Source: Lishizhenia sp965656535 (GTDB lineage Bacteria > Bacteroidota > Bacteroidia > Flavobacteriales_D > Crocinitomicaceae). Taken from it: 64,000 nucleotides of DNA. Below, one piece after another: positions 18,575 to 25,578 of this stretch (its first letter is position 1; each line of letters opens with the position of its first letter). Both the position numbers and the translations under genes were made by a program. The stretch covers positions 124,001 through 188,000 of the forward strand of contig CBFHKX010000002.1 in assembly GCA_965656535.1 (NCBI GenBank), read 5' to 3'. The notes below the pieces were generated by a model. The model saw only the letters and a list, made by a program, of their open reading frames with translations. It made no database searches and was not told the DNA's origin.

Positions 18575-18865
18575 ATGACGAAAGCAGATATTGTTGCTGA
18601 AATTTCTGAAGAGACAGGATTAGAGAGAGTAGAATGCCAAAAGGCGGTTGAAGCGTTTATGACTTCAATAAAAACATCTCTTACAAAAGGGGAGAATGTT
18701 TATTTGAGAGGATTTGGAAGTTTCGTAGTGAAAGAAAGAGCAGAGAAAACAGGTAGAAATATTTCTAAAAATACAACTATCATTATTCCAGCTCACAACA
18801 TCCCTTCTTTTAAACCAGCTAAAACTTTTGTAGAAGAGGTTAAAAATAAAGTTGCCGTAAAATAA
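18575..18865 (+). CDS. hup: HU-family DNA-binding protein
   Basis: 96-residue histone-like protein: MTKADIVAEISEETGL opening, dimer core, GFGSFVVKERAEKTGRN beta arm start and the Pro of IPAHNIPSFKPAK. Bends DNA as a dimer; nucleoid protein. It has a slightly extended C-terminus (VEEVKNKVAVK) compared with the 90-residue E. coli form. Divergent from mutY. Confidence 0.93.
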   Translation: MTKADIVAEISEETGLERVECQKAVEAFMTSIKTSLTKGENVYLRGFGSFVVKERAEKTGRNISKNTTIIIPAHNIPSFKPAKTFVEEVKNKVAVK

Positions 18866-18883
18866 TTGATTGCAAATCAATTG

Positions 18884-18913
18884 TTGGTAATTTATTAAGA
18901 TTTTATATCTTTG
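18884..18913 (+). promoter_or_regulatory. Promoter upstream of the 30-codon ribosomal-type gene
   Basis: TTG at 18884-18886 and TATCTTTG at 18906-18913 are separated by 19 bp, close to the Bacteroidota -33/-7 arrangement. Transcription would begin at about 18919, inside the hairpin that follows. Confidence 0.55.
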
Positions 18914-18915
18914 CG

Positions 18916-18945
18916 CACCCGTTTGAAAGAACGGGTGTTTTTTTT
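18916..18945 (+). terminator. Terminator after the HU gene
   Basis: 8-bp stem (CACCCGTT at 18916-18923, AACGGGTG at 18930-18937) followed by eight T. It should end hup transcripts. The downstream promoter's expected start lies in its left arm, so transcripts of the next gene would carry only part of the hairpin. Confidence 0.75.
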
Positions 18946-19000
18946 CCTTTGTTGGAAAGAAAAATATTAAAAAGAATACTAACATTTAATAGATATAGTT

Positions 19001-19093
19001 ATGCCAAGTGGTAAGAAAAGAAAAAGACATAAAATGTCTACGCACAAAAGAAAGAAAAGACTTAGAAAAAACCGTCACAAGAAGAAGAAATAA
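19001..19093 (+). CDS. 30-residue basic AURKAIP1/COX24-domain protein (bS22/mS38-like)
   Basis: ATG at 19001, stop TAA at 19091-19093. The product is 30 residues, starting MPSGKKRKRHKMSTHKRKKR and made almost wholly of Lys, Arg and His. This pattern (HKMSTHKRKKRLRKNRHK) is the AURKAIP1/COX24 domain, related to mitochondrial mS38 and mycobacterial bS22, so it is very probably a small-subunit ribosomal protein. Gene length is far below usual gene-calling limits. Own promoter at 18884. Identification rests on pattern memory; composition and conservation in this phylum make a chance ORF unlikely. Confidence 0.85.
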   Translation: MPSGKKRKRHKMSTHKRKKRLRKNRHKKKK

Positions 19094-19183
19094 ACTTTTG
19101 ACAGTTTAAAGTTATTAGGCAATTGACTTAGTGATTCATTTCGCTAAGTCATTTGTATTTATTTACATTTTAATACGGCTTCC

Positions 19184-20731
19184 GTGAATTACGAATTAGT
19201 AGTCGACTCCCGAAAAAACGGAGTTTGGATTGCTTTGTTGAAAGACGGAAAGTTAATCGAGTTACACGAAGAACACGGTCAAACAGATTTTTCTGTTGGA
19301 GACCTTTACTTAGGTAAAGTTAGAAAAGTTGTTCCTAGTTTAAATGCTTGTTTTGTAGATGTAGGTTATGAGAAAGATGCTTTTTTGCATTATCTCGATC
19401 TAGGTCCTCAGTTCAAATCACTCGATAAATTTACGCGTCAGTCGCTTCAAGGCAAACAGAACGTAGCCGACCTTCTTTACTTTAAGTCAGAAGAAGATAT
19501 ACCAAAAGATGGGAAGATTAAAGACATCGTGTCTTCAAGTTCTCCTATTTTGGTGCAAGTAGCAAAAGAACCTATATCTAGCAAAGGTCCGCGACTTAGT
19601 GCGGAGGTTACACTAGCAGGTAGATTTTTAGTACTTGTCCCTTTTTCTAATAAAGTATCGATTTCTCAGAAAATAAAAGATCATAAAGAACGTGATCGAT
19701 TAAGAGATTTAATGAATGACTTGAAGCCTAAAAACTTCGGGGTAATTATTAGAACTGTTGCTGAGAATAAAAAGGTTGAGCAACTCGATGCAGATTTAAA
19801 AAATCTGTTGAACAAGTGGAAAACCATGCATGAAAACTTATTGACTTCAACACCACCAAAAAGAGTGTTGGGAGAAATAGGTAAGGCATCTGGTTTATTA
19901 AGAGATCTATTAAACGCAAGTTTCACTAATATACATGTGAACGATGAAGATCTTTTAGAAGAAATGAAAGCGTATATTGAAGGAATTGCTCCTGGAAGGG
20001 AAAAAATTCTTAAACATTACGCTGGCAAATTGGAGATATTTGAAAAGTTTGGGATTAACAAACAGATCAAATCTTTATTTGGAAAAAAAGTGCCTTTACC
20101 GAGTGGAGGATACTTAATAATTGAACACACCGAAGCTATGCACGTTGTAGACGTTAATAGTGGAAATAGGAAAGGAGCAGATAATCAAGAAAGTAACGCA
20201 TTAGCTACGAATGTAGAAGCTGCGGAAGAACTGGCTAGAGTATTGCAACTGAGAGATATGGGTGGTATTGTGGCAGTTGATTTTATTGACATGCATAAAA
20301 AGGAAAATAACAAAGAACTCTTTGATAAAATGAAAGAGTTTATGAAACCTGACCGTGCAAAACACAATATTTTACCTCCTTCTCGTTTTGGTGTAATTGA
20401 AATTACACGTCAGCGTGTACGACCAGAAACAGACATTAATACCAACGAAAAATGTCCGGCCTGCAACGGCTCTGGAGAAGTAACTGCAAGCATACTATTT
20501 GCAGAAGAAATTGAAACGAATCTAACTTTCTTGTTGGAAGATAGAAAAGTGAAAAATATGACACTTGTTGTACATCCTTATATTGCATCTTACTTTACTA
20601 AGGGGATAATGAGTAAACAAATGAAATGGTTCTTAAAGTATAAAAAATGGGTTCCCGTAAGAGCAAATACGGCTAACCATTTACTTGAATATTCATTTGT
20701 AAATAAAAAGAACGAAGTAATTACACTCTGA
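19184..20731 (+). CDS. rng: Ribonuclease G/E family protein
   Basis: 515 residues, starting with GTG. Endoribonuclease of rRNA maturation and mRNA decay. An S1 domain (about 36-125, SVGDLYLGKVRKVVPSLNAC) precedes the catalytic domain with metal-binding Asp residues in HVVDVNSGN and VAVDFIDMH, and the Zn-link motif KCPACNGSGEV. The long disordered C-terminal scaffold of E. coli RNase E is absent, so the length fits RNase G. RecX follows 2 bp after the stop. Confidence 0.92.
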   Translation: MNYELVVDSRKNGVWIALLKDGKLIELHEEHGQTDFSVGDLYLGKVRKVVPSLNACFVDVGYEKDAFLHYLDLGPQFKSLDKFTRQSLQGKQNVADLLYFKSEEDIPKDGKIKDIVSSSSPILVQVAKEPISSKGPRLSAEVTLAGRFLVLVPFSNKVSISQKIKDHKERDRLRDLMNDLKPKNFGVIIRTVAENKKVEQLDADLKNLLNKWKTMHENLLTSTPPKRVLGEIGKASGLLRDLLNASFTNIHVNDEDLLEEMKAYIEGIAPGREKILKHYAGKLEIFEKFGINKQIKSLFGKKVPLPSGGYLIIEHTEAMHVVDVNSGNRKGADNQESNALATNVEAAEELARVLQLRDMGGIVAVDFIDMHKKENNKELFDKMKEFMKPDRAKHNILPPSRFGVIEITRQRVRPETDINTNEKCPACNGSGEVTASILFAEEIETNLTFLLEDRKVKNMTLVVHPYIASYFTKGIMSKQMKWFLKYKKWVPVRANTANHLLEYSFVNKKNEVITL

Positions 20732-20733
20732 CG

Positions 20734-21210
20734 ATGAAGTCGGAGTGTAAATACTCTTTTTTGGAGGCTAAACATAAAATTGAAGCCTACTGCGCCTATC
20801 AAGATCGTTGCCATTTTGAGGTAGATCAAAAATTAATTTCTTGGGGTTTTGACCAAGAGGATAGAGATATTCTTGCTGCAGATCTTATATCAAACCGATT
20901 TTTAGATGAGGAACGCTTTGCAAAATCTTTCGTGTCTGGTAAGTTTCGAATAAAAAAATGGGGTCGTATTAAAATAAAGATGCACCTCAAACAGAAACAC
21001 GTAACGGCGTATTCGATTAAAGAAGGTTTTAAGGAAATTGATCCAGATGAGTACTGGGAAACCCTACTTTCTTTGGCTAAGAAAAAAGCTAGTAACAAGA
21101 AAGAAGGTGATAATATTTGGCAATTGCGTGCAAAAGTAACTCGATTTTTATCTTCAAGAGGATTTGAGTCTGATTTGATTAGAGAAGCCCTTCAGGAAGT
21201 ATTGCCGTAA
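20734..21210 (+). CDS. recX: RecX-family regulatory protein
   Basis: 158 residues made of three-helix repeats. RecX signatures: FDQEDRDILAADLISNRFLD followed by EERFAKSFVSGKFRIKKWG. It binds and restrains RecA filaments. No recA nearby. It probably shares a transcript with rng, 2 bp upstream. Confidence 0.88.
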   Translation: MKSECKYSFLEAKHKIEAYCAYQDRCHFEVDQKLISWGFDQEDRDILAADLISNRFLDEERFAKSFVSGKFRIKKWGRIKIKMHLKQKHVTAYSIKEGFKEIDPDEYWETLLSLAKKKASNKKEGDNIWQLRAKVTRFLSSRGFESDLIREALQEVLP

Positions 21211-21304
21211 TTTGAACCTTAAATCTTAAAAACCTTTAAATTTTCTAGTTTAAAAGCTTCAATTAATTATTTCAATTATCTTAGCAATTCTAAAGAAAAT
21301 AAGA

Positions 21305-22018
21305 TTGTCAGACAGTATAGTTATCATACCAACTTATAATGAGAAAGAAAATATCGAACGCATGATTCGAAAAGTATTTTCTTTTGAAAAGGAATTTCAT
21401 ATTCTAATAGTAGATGATGGCTCACCAGATGGTACTGCTGATATAGTAAAACGGCTTCAAACCGAATTTACAGGAAAGCTTCACATTGAAGAAAGAAAAG
21501 GAAAGCTTGGTTTGGGTACAGCATACATTCACGGATTTAAGTGGTGTTTGAAAAATAGCTACGATTTTATTTTTGAAATGGACGCAGATTTTTCTCACAA
21601 CCCAGAAGATTTAATACGCCTTTATAAAGCGTGTAAAGAAGATGGTGCCGAGTTGTCTATTGGCTCTCGTTACACGAAAGGTGGAAAAGTAAGTAATTGG
21701 CCCATTGGTAGAATACTTATGTCTTGGGGTGCTTCTATATACGTAAGAATGATTCTATGGATTGGAGTAAAAGATACTACAGCTGGTTTTAAGTGTTATA
21801 CAAGAAAAGCGTTAGAAACGGTAAACTTTGAAAACAATACGTTCAAAGGATATGCTTTTCAAATCTGCATGAAATTTGGTGTTTACAAACACGGTTTAAA
21901 AATCATAGAAGTACCCATTACCTTTATAGATAGACAGTTTGGTAAATCAAAAATGAGTTCGTCTATCTTTAAGGAAGCCATTTTGGGAGTATGGAAAATG
22001 AGAGGAATGAAATTATGA
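21305..22018 (+). CDS. Polyprenol-phosphate mannosyltransferase-like GT2 glycosyltransferase
   Basis: 237 residues, opening with TTG at 21305 (SDSIVIIPTYNEKENIERMI). GT2 motifs: VDDGSPDGTADIV, EMDADFSHNPEDL (DxD-type metal site), and DTTAGFKCY in the acceptor region. The length and motifs match bacterial DPM1-type enzymes, which move mannose or another sugar from a nucleotide to polyprenyl phosphate at the inner membrane face. It lacks the C-terminal membrane helices of some family members. The stop codon overlaps the next gene's ATG (ATGA). The sugar is not known. Confidence 0.85.
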   Translation: MSDSIVIIPTYNEKENIERMIRKVFSFEKEFHILIVDDGSPDGTADIVKRLQTEFTGKLHIEERKGKLGLGTAYIHGFKWCLKNSYDFIFEMDADFSHNPEDLIRLYKACKEDGAELSIGSRYTKGGKVSNWPIGRILMSWGASIYVRMILWIGVKDTTAGFKCYTRKALETVNFENNTFKGYAFQICMKFGVYKHGLKIIEVPITFIDRQFGKSKMSSSIFKEAILGVWKMRGMKL

Positions 22019-23352
22019 GCGAAAAGATTTTAATTAAAGGCGGATTAGTAATCAACGAAGGGAAAAGAGAGCATCTTGATATTTTGATTGATGGCACTGC
22101 AATAATTAAAATAGCTCCTTCTATTTCTGATCAAACAGCCAAAGAAATAAATGCTGAAGGCAAACTAGTATTGCCTGGTTGTATAGATGATCAGGTTCAT
22201 TTTAGAGAGCCTGGTTTAACACATAAGGCAAACATTGGCACTGAAAGTAGAGCTGCCGTAGCAGGCGGAATTACCACTTTTATGGAAATGCCAAACACAG
22301 TACCTAATGCTTTAACGCAAGAATTGCTTCAGGATAAATATGATATCGCAAGTAAAACAGCGGTTGGGAATTACTCTTTTTTTATGGGTGCTTCCAACGA
22401 TAATATTGAAGAGGTTTTAAAAACTGACGAGAAAAATGTTTGTGGAGTAAAGGTGTTTATGGGTTCTTCTACTGGTAACATGCTGGTAGATGCCGAGGAT
22501 ACCCTTACAAAAATTTTCTCAGAGGTTCCGATGTTAATTGCTACGCATTGCGAAGATGAAGCAACAATCCGGAAAAATCTGGCAGAATATAAAGACAAAT
22601 TCGGAGAGGATGTACCCATGAAGTATCATCCAATAATTAGAAGCGAAGAAGCGTGTTATCTTTCTTCTAGTTTAGCTGCCGACTTAGCTAAAAAGTATAA
22701 TACACGTTTACATATATTGCATATTTCGACAGAAAAAGAGCTTAGTTTGTTTAGAAATGATATTCCTTTAAATGAAAAGCGCATTACAGCAGAAGCTTGC
22801 ATCCATCATCTTTGGTTTAGTGATGAAGATTACGATAAAAAAGGAACACATATAAAATGGAATCCAGCGGTTAAAAAAGCATCAGATAGAGATGCAATTT
22901 GGAAGGCTGTTTTGGATAATCGTATTGATATTATTGCTACAGATCACGCACCGCATACCTTAGAGGAAAAAAACAATACGTATTTCAATGCACCTTCTGG
23001 CGGACCTTTAGTACAACACGCTTTGCTTGCTATGTTGGAGAAAGAAAAAGATGGTTTAATATCTTTAGAACGCATTGTAGAAAAAATGTCGCATGCTCCC
23101 GCAGATTGTTTTCAGGTTACTAAAAGAGGTTATTTAAGAGAAGGTTACTTTGCGGACCTTGTTATTGTTGATCCACAAGATAAATTAACAGTTAACAAGA
23201 GTAATTTATTGTATAAGTGCGGTTGGAGTCCGTTTGAAGGAACCACTTTTTCTAATAAAATAGATACTACAATTGTTAGCGGTAATATTGCGTACCAGAA
23301 TGATACAGTTTACACGGATAAGCCAGGTATGCGTTTGACTTTTGAAAGATGA
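22015..23352 (+). CDS. pyrC: Dihydroorotase (type I), Bacteroidota variant
   Basis: 445 residues from ATG at 22015, which overlaps the preceding stop and is preceded by AGAGGA; an earlier in-frame ATG at 21991 would lie inside the upstream gene. Closes carbamoyl-aspartate to dihydroorotate in pyrimidine synthesis. Amidohydrolase features are GVKVFMGSSTGNM (candidate carboxylated Lys), ATHCEDE, LHILHIST and IIATDHAPHT. The usual HxH after strand 1 reads DDQVHFREPG, so Gln 60 replaces the first zinc-binding His. As far as I remember this is usual in Bacteroidota homologues. It overlaps the DUF4296 gene by 4 bp. A non-pyrimidine amidohydrolase role is possible but less likely. Confidence 0.85.
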   Translation: MSEKILIKGGLVINEGKREHLDILIDGTAIIKIAPSISDQTAKEINAEGKLVLPGCIDDQVHFREPGLTHKANIGTESRAAVAGGITTFMEMPNTVPNALTQELLQDKYDIASKTAVGNYSFFMGASNDNIEEVLKTDEKNVCGVKVFMGSSTGNMLVDAEDTLTKIFSEVPMLIATHCEDEATIRKNLAEYKDKFGEDVPMKYHPIIRSEEACYLSSSLAADLAKKYNTRLHILHISTEKELSLFRNDIPLNEKRITAEACIHHLWFSDEDYDKKGTHIKWNPAVKKASDRDAIWKAVLDNRIDIIATDHAPHTLEEKNNTYFNAPSGGPLVQHALLAMLEKEKDGLISLERIVEKMSHAPADCFQVTKRGYLREGYFADLVIVDPQDKLTVNKSNLLYKCGWSPFEGTTFSNKIDTTIVSGNIAYQNDTVYTDKPGMRLTFER

Positions 23353-23696
23353 GATGGTTACTTTTCCTTTTTGTAATTGCCTTGTCAAGTTGTCAACCCG
23401 AACTTGAAAAAGTAGAGCTGCCTGAAAATTTAATAGAGAAAGAAAAATTTACGCGTGTATTGAGCGATATGATGTTACTCGAAGCACATCTGCAAAGTAA
23501 ATACGAAAACGTAACGAAATATTACAACCTAATACAGAATTCTGCAAACGAGGTATTTAAGAGTCATGGTGTTGATAGTTTGTCTTATGCAAACAGCATG
23601 GATTATTACGCTCAAAAGCAAGAAGTACTGAAAGAAATTTACATTGAAATCCAAAATAATGTAAATCAAAAACGTATGGAAGTTGAAAATGAATAA
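23349..23696 (+). CDS. DUF4296 lipoprotein
   Basis: 115 residues with a lipoprotein signal (LFLFVIALSSC). The body is helical and matches the DUF4296 pattern: FTRVLSDMMLLEAHLQSKY, later YYAQKQEVLKEIYIEI. It is a Bacteroidota-specific family of unknown function, often next to dihydroorotase genes. It starts with ATGA overlapping the pyrC stop. Confidence 0.8.
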   Translation: MRWLLFLFVIALSSCQPELEKVELPENLIEKEKFTRVLSDMMLLEAHLQSKYENVTKYYNLIQNSANEVFKSHGVDSLSYANSMDYYAQKQEVLKEIYIEIQNNVNQKRMEVENE

Positions 23697-23767
23697 TTTC
23701 AATTTCAGATCCGTTTAAATCGTCTAATTCGTCGTCAAACTTTCACATTTAGCATCTAAAAAAAACG

Positions 23768-23775
23768 TATTTTTG
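23768..23775 (+). promoter_or_regulatory. Candidate -7 element for mrp-nfu
   Basis: TATTTTTG matches TAnnTTTG and ends 17 bp before the Mrp start codon. The -33 region has no clear TTTG. Confidence 0.4.
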
Positions 23776-23792
23776 CTCTACATTTCAAGAAT

Positions 23793-24869
23793 ATGGCATT
23801 AACAAGAGATAAAGTATTAGAAGCATTAGGTAATGTGATTGAGCCTGATTTAAAAAAAGACATCGTATCGCAAAATTTAGTTGAAGATTTAATACTTGAA
23901 GAGAATACAATTTCTTTAACCGTTTTTGTTTCAAACCCTGCTTTGCATGCAAGAAAAAGAATGCAAGAAGCAGTTGAGTTTGCTTTAGAGCGCGTTTTAG
24001 GAAAAGAAATTGAAGTTGAGTGCACAGTAAAAGGACTACCTACTGAGGACAGTGCAAAACGAAGAAAAGTACTAACAGAAGTAAAGCATATCATTGCAGT
24101 TGCATCTGGAAAGGGTGGTGTTGGAAAATCTACAGTAACGGCTAATTTAGCTGGTGGATTAGCGAAAGCAGGATACAAGGTTGGTGTTGTCGATGCAGAT
24201 ATTTACGGTCCAAGTATGCCAACAATGTTTGATGTTGTTGGTGAGCGTCCAACAATGATTGAAGTTGAAGGAGAGAAGAAAATGGTTCCTGTAATGAGCT
24301 ACGGTATACAAATTATGTCTATCGGGTTTTTTACTGAACAAGATAATGCCGTTGTATGGAGAGGTCCGATGGCTTCTAAAGCATTAACACAACTGTTAAC
24401 AGATACGCACTGGGGAGAACTCGATTATTTGTTAATTGATTTACCACCAGGTACAGGAGATATTCACTTGTCATTAGTACAAACTGTTCCTTTAGATGGA
24501 GCTGTTATCGTATCTACACCTCAAGAAGTAGCATTAGCTGATGCCAGAAAAGGAGTAAACATGTTTAAATTAGATAACATGAAAGTTCCAATTATTGGTT
24601 TAGTAGAGAACATGGCTTGGTTTACACCTGCCGAACTTCCAGATAATAAGTACTATATTTTTGGTAGAGACGGAGCTAAAAACTTAGCAGAAGGAATGAA
24701 TGAAACATTTTTAGGACACATTCCACTTGTTCAAAGTGTTAGAGAGTCCGGTGATGTTGGAAAACCAGCGGTTTTTCAAGAAAACACACCTACAGCAGAT
24801 GCTTTTGACGAATTAGTTCGTAAATTTGTTCAAGAAGTTGAAGTCAAAGAACTAGCAAAACAAAATTAA
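23793..24869 (+). CDS. mrp: Mrp/ApbC-type iron-sulfur cluster carrier ATPase
   Basis: 358 residues. An N-terminal MIP18/DUF59 domain (1-80, TRDKVLEALGNVIEPDLKKD) is joined to a P-loop ATPase with the deviant Walker A GKGGVGKSTVTANLAGGLA. DADIYGPSMPTM and LIDLPPGTGDIHLS are family hallmarks. Carries or inserts Fe-S clusters in the cytosol. The usual C-terminal CxxC of Mrp proteins is not visible here (the matching region reads ENMAWFTPAELPDNKYYIF), so the dimer-bridging cluster site may be altered. The nfu gene starts 1 bp downstream. Confidence 0.9.
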   Translation: MALTRDKVLEALGNVIEPDLKKDIVSQNLVEDLILEENTISLTVFVSNPALHARKRMQEAVEFALERVLGKEIEVECTVKGLPTEDSAKRRKVLTEVKHIIAVASGKGGVGKSTVTANLAGGLAKAGYKVGVVDADIYGPSMPTMFDVVGERPTMIEVEGEKKMVPVMSYGIQIMSIGFFTEQDNAVVWRGPMASKALTQLLTDTHWGELDYLLIDLPPGTGDIHLSLVQTVPLDGAVIVSTPQEVALADARKGVNMFKLDNMKVPIIGLVENMAWFTPAELPDNKYYIFGRDGAKNLAEGMNETFLGHIPLVQSVRESGDVGKPAVFQENTPTADAFDELVRKFVQEVEVKELAKQN

Positions 24870-24870
24870 A

Positions 24871-25131
24871 ATGGCCCTAAATAAAGAAGAAATAGCAGTC
24901 AAAATTAACGCAGCACTTCAAGATTTACGTCCGTTTTTAGAAGCTGATGGCGGAGATATGGAGTTGGTAAATATTACAGATGAAGGCGTAGCCCAAGTAC
25001 AGTTATTAGGTGCTTGCTCTTCTTGTTCTATGAGTGTTATGACCTTAAAGGCGGGCCTAGAAGAAGCTGTTAAAAAAGTAGCTCCAGAAATTATTAGAGT
25101 AGAAGCAATAGACCTTGAAGAAGCACTTTAA
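24871..25131 (+). CDS. nfu: NifU-like C-terminal domain (NFU) scaffold protein
   Basis: 86 residues, one NFU domain with LRPFLEADGGDMELV and the cluster-binding CSSC motif (LGACSSCSMSVMTLK). It holds an Fe-S cluster for transfer to target enzymes. Its position directly behind mrp supports one Fe-S delivery unit, ended by the terminator at 25158. Confidence 0.92.
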   Translation: MALNKEEIAVKINAALQDLRPFLEADGGDMELVNITDEGVAQVQLLGACSSCSMSVMTLKAGLEEAVKKVAPEIIRVEAIDLEEAL

Positions 25132-25157
25132 GTTCTAAGAAAAATAAAGCGTATTAA

Positions 25158-25190
25158 AGTCTGACACCTCTAAGGTGTTAGACTTTTTTA
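25158..25190 (+). terminator. Terminator of mrp-nfu
   Basis: 12-bp stem with one G-U pair (arms 25158-25169 and 25173-25184) followed by a T run on the plus strand. Confidence 0.8.
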
Positions 25191-25204
25191 TTTATATACA
25201 ATCA

Positions 25205-25558
25205 ATGGAAACTTTTCTAGATATTTTCTCTAAATACAACGCAGAAACTGAAGCTTGTTTAATAGCTGTGGATCAGTTAATTATGAGTTTTGACTTAAAT
25301 ATACAGCGTGCCTTAAAATATAATAGTGCATGTTATCTATTAAATGATAAAATGTTTGTATTTGCGTTGGTAGAAAAACACACTGCTAAACCTTATATTT
25401 TGTTTACAGATGGCGAATTACTAGAGCATCCTAAACTCATAAAAGGAGAAAGGAAGCGCATGAAAGTCTATTATTTAGACCCTAAGGAAGATATAGATAA
25501 AGTTGAGCTGTACGCACTTATGAATGAAATGCGACGGAAGTCAAAACGGTTTGTTTGA
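25205..25558 (+). CDS. DUF1801 domain protein
   Basis: 117 residues from ATG at 25205; an upstream in-frame ATG at 25175 lies in the nfu terminator and is unlikely. The sequence LDIFSKYNAETEACLIAVDQ and later LKYNSACYLLNDKMFVFALV fits the DUF1801/YdhG group, small cytosolic proteins of unknown function. Starts just after a terminator, so it probably has its own weak promoter. Convergent with the TonB receptor gene. Confidence 0.7.
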   Translation: METFLDIFSKYNAETEACLIAVDQLIMSFDLNIQRALKYNSACYLLNDKMFVFALVEKHTAKPYILFTDGELLEHPKLIKGERKRMKVYYLDPKEDIDKVELYALMNEMRRKSKRFV

Positions 25559-25578
25559 TGTACAAAAACTGGATAACT

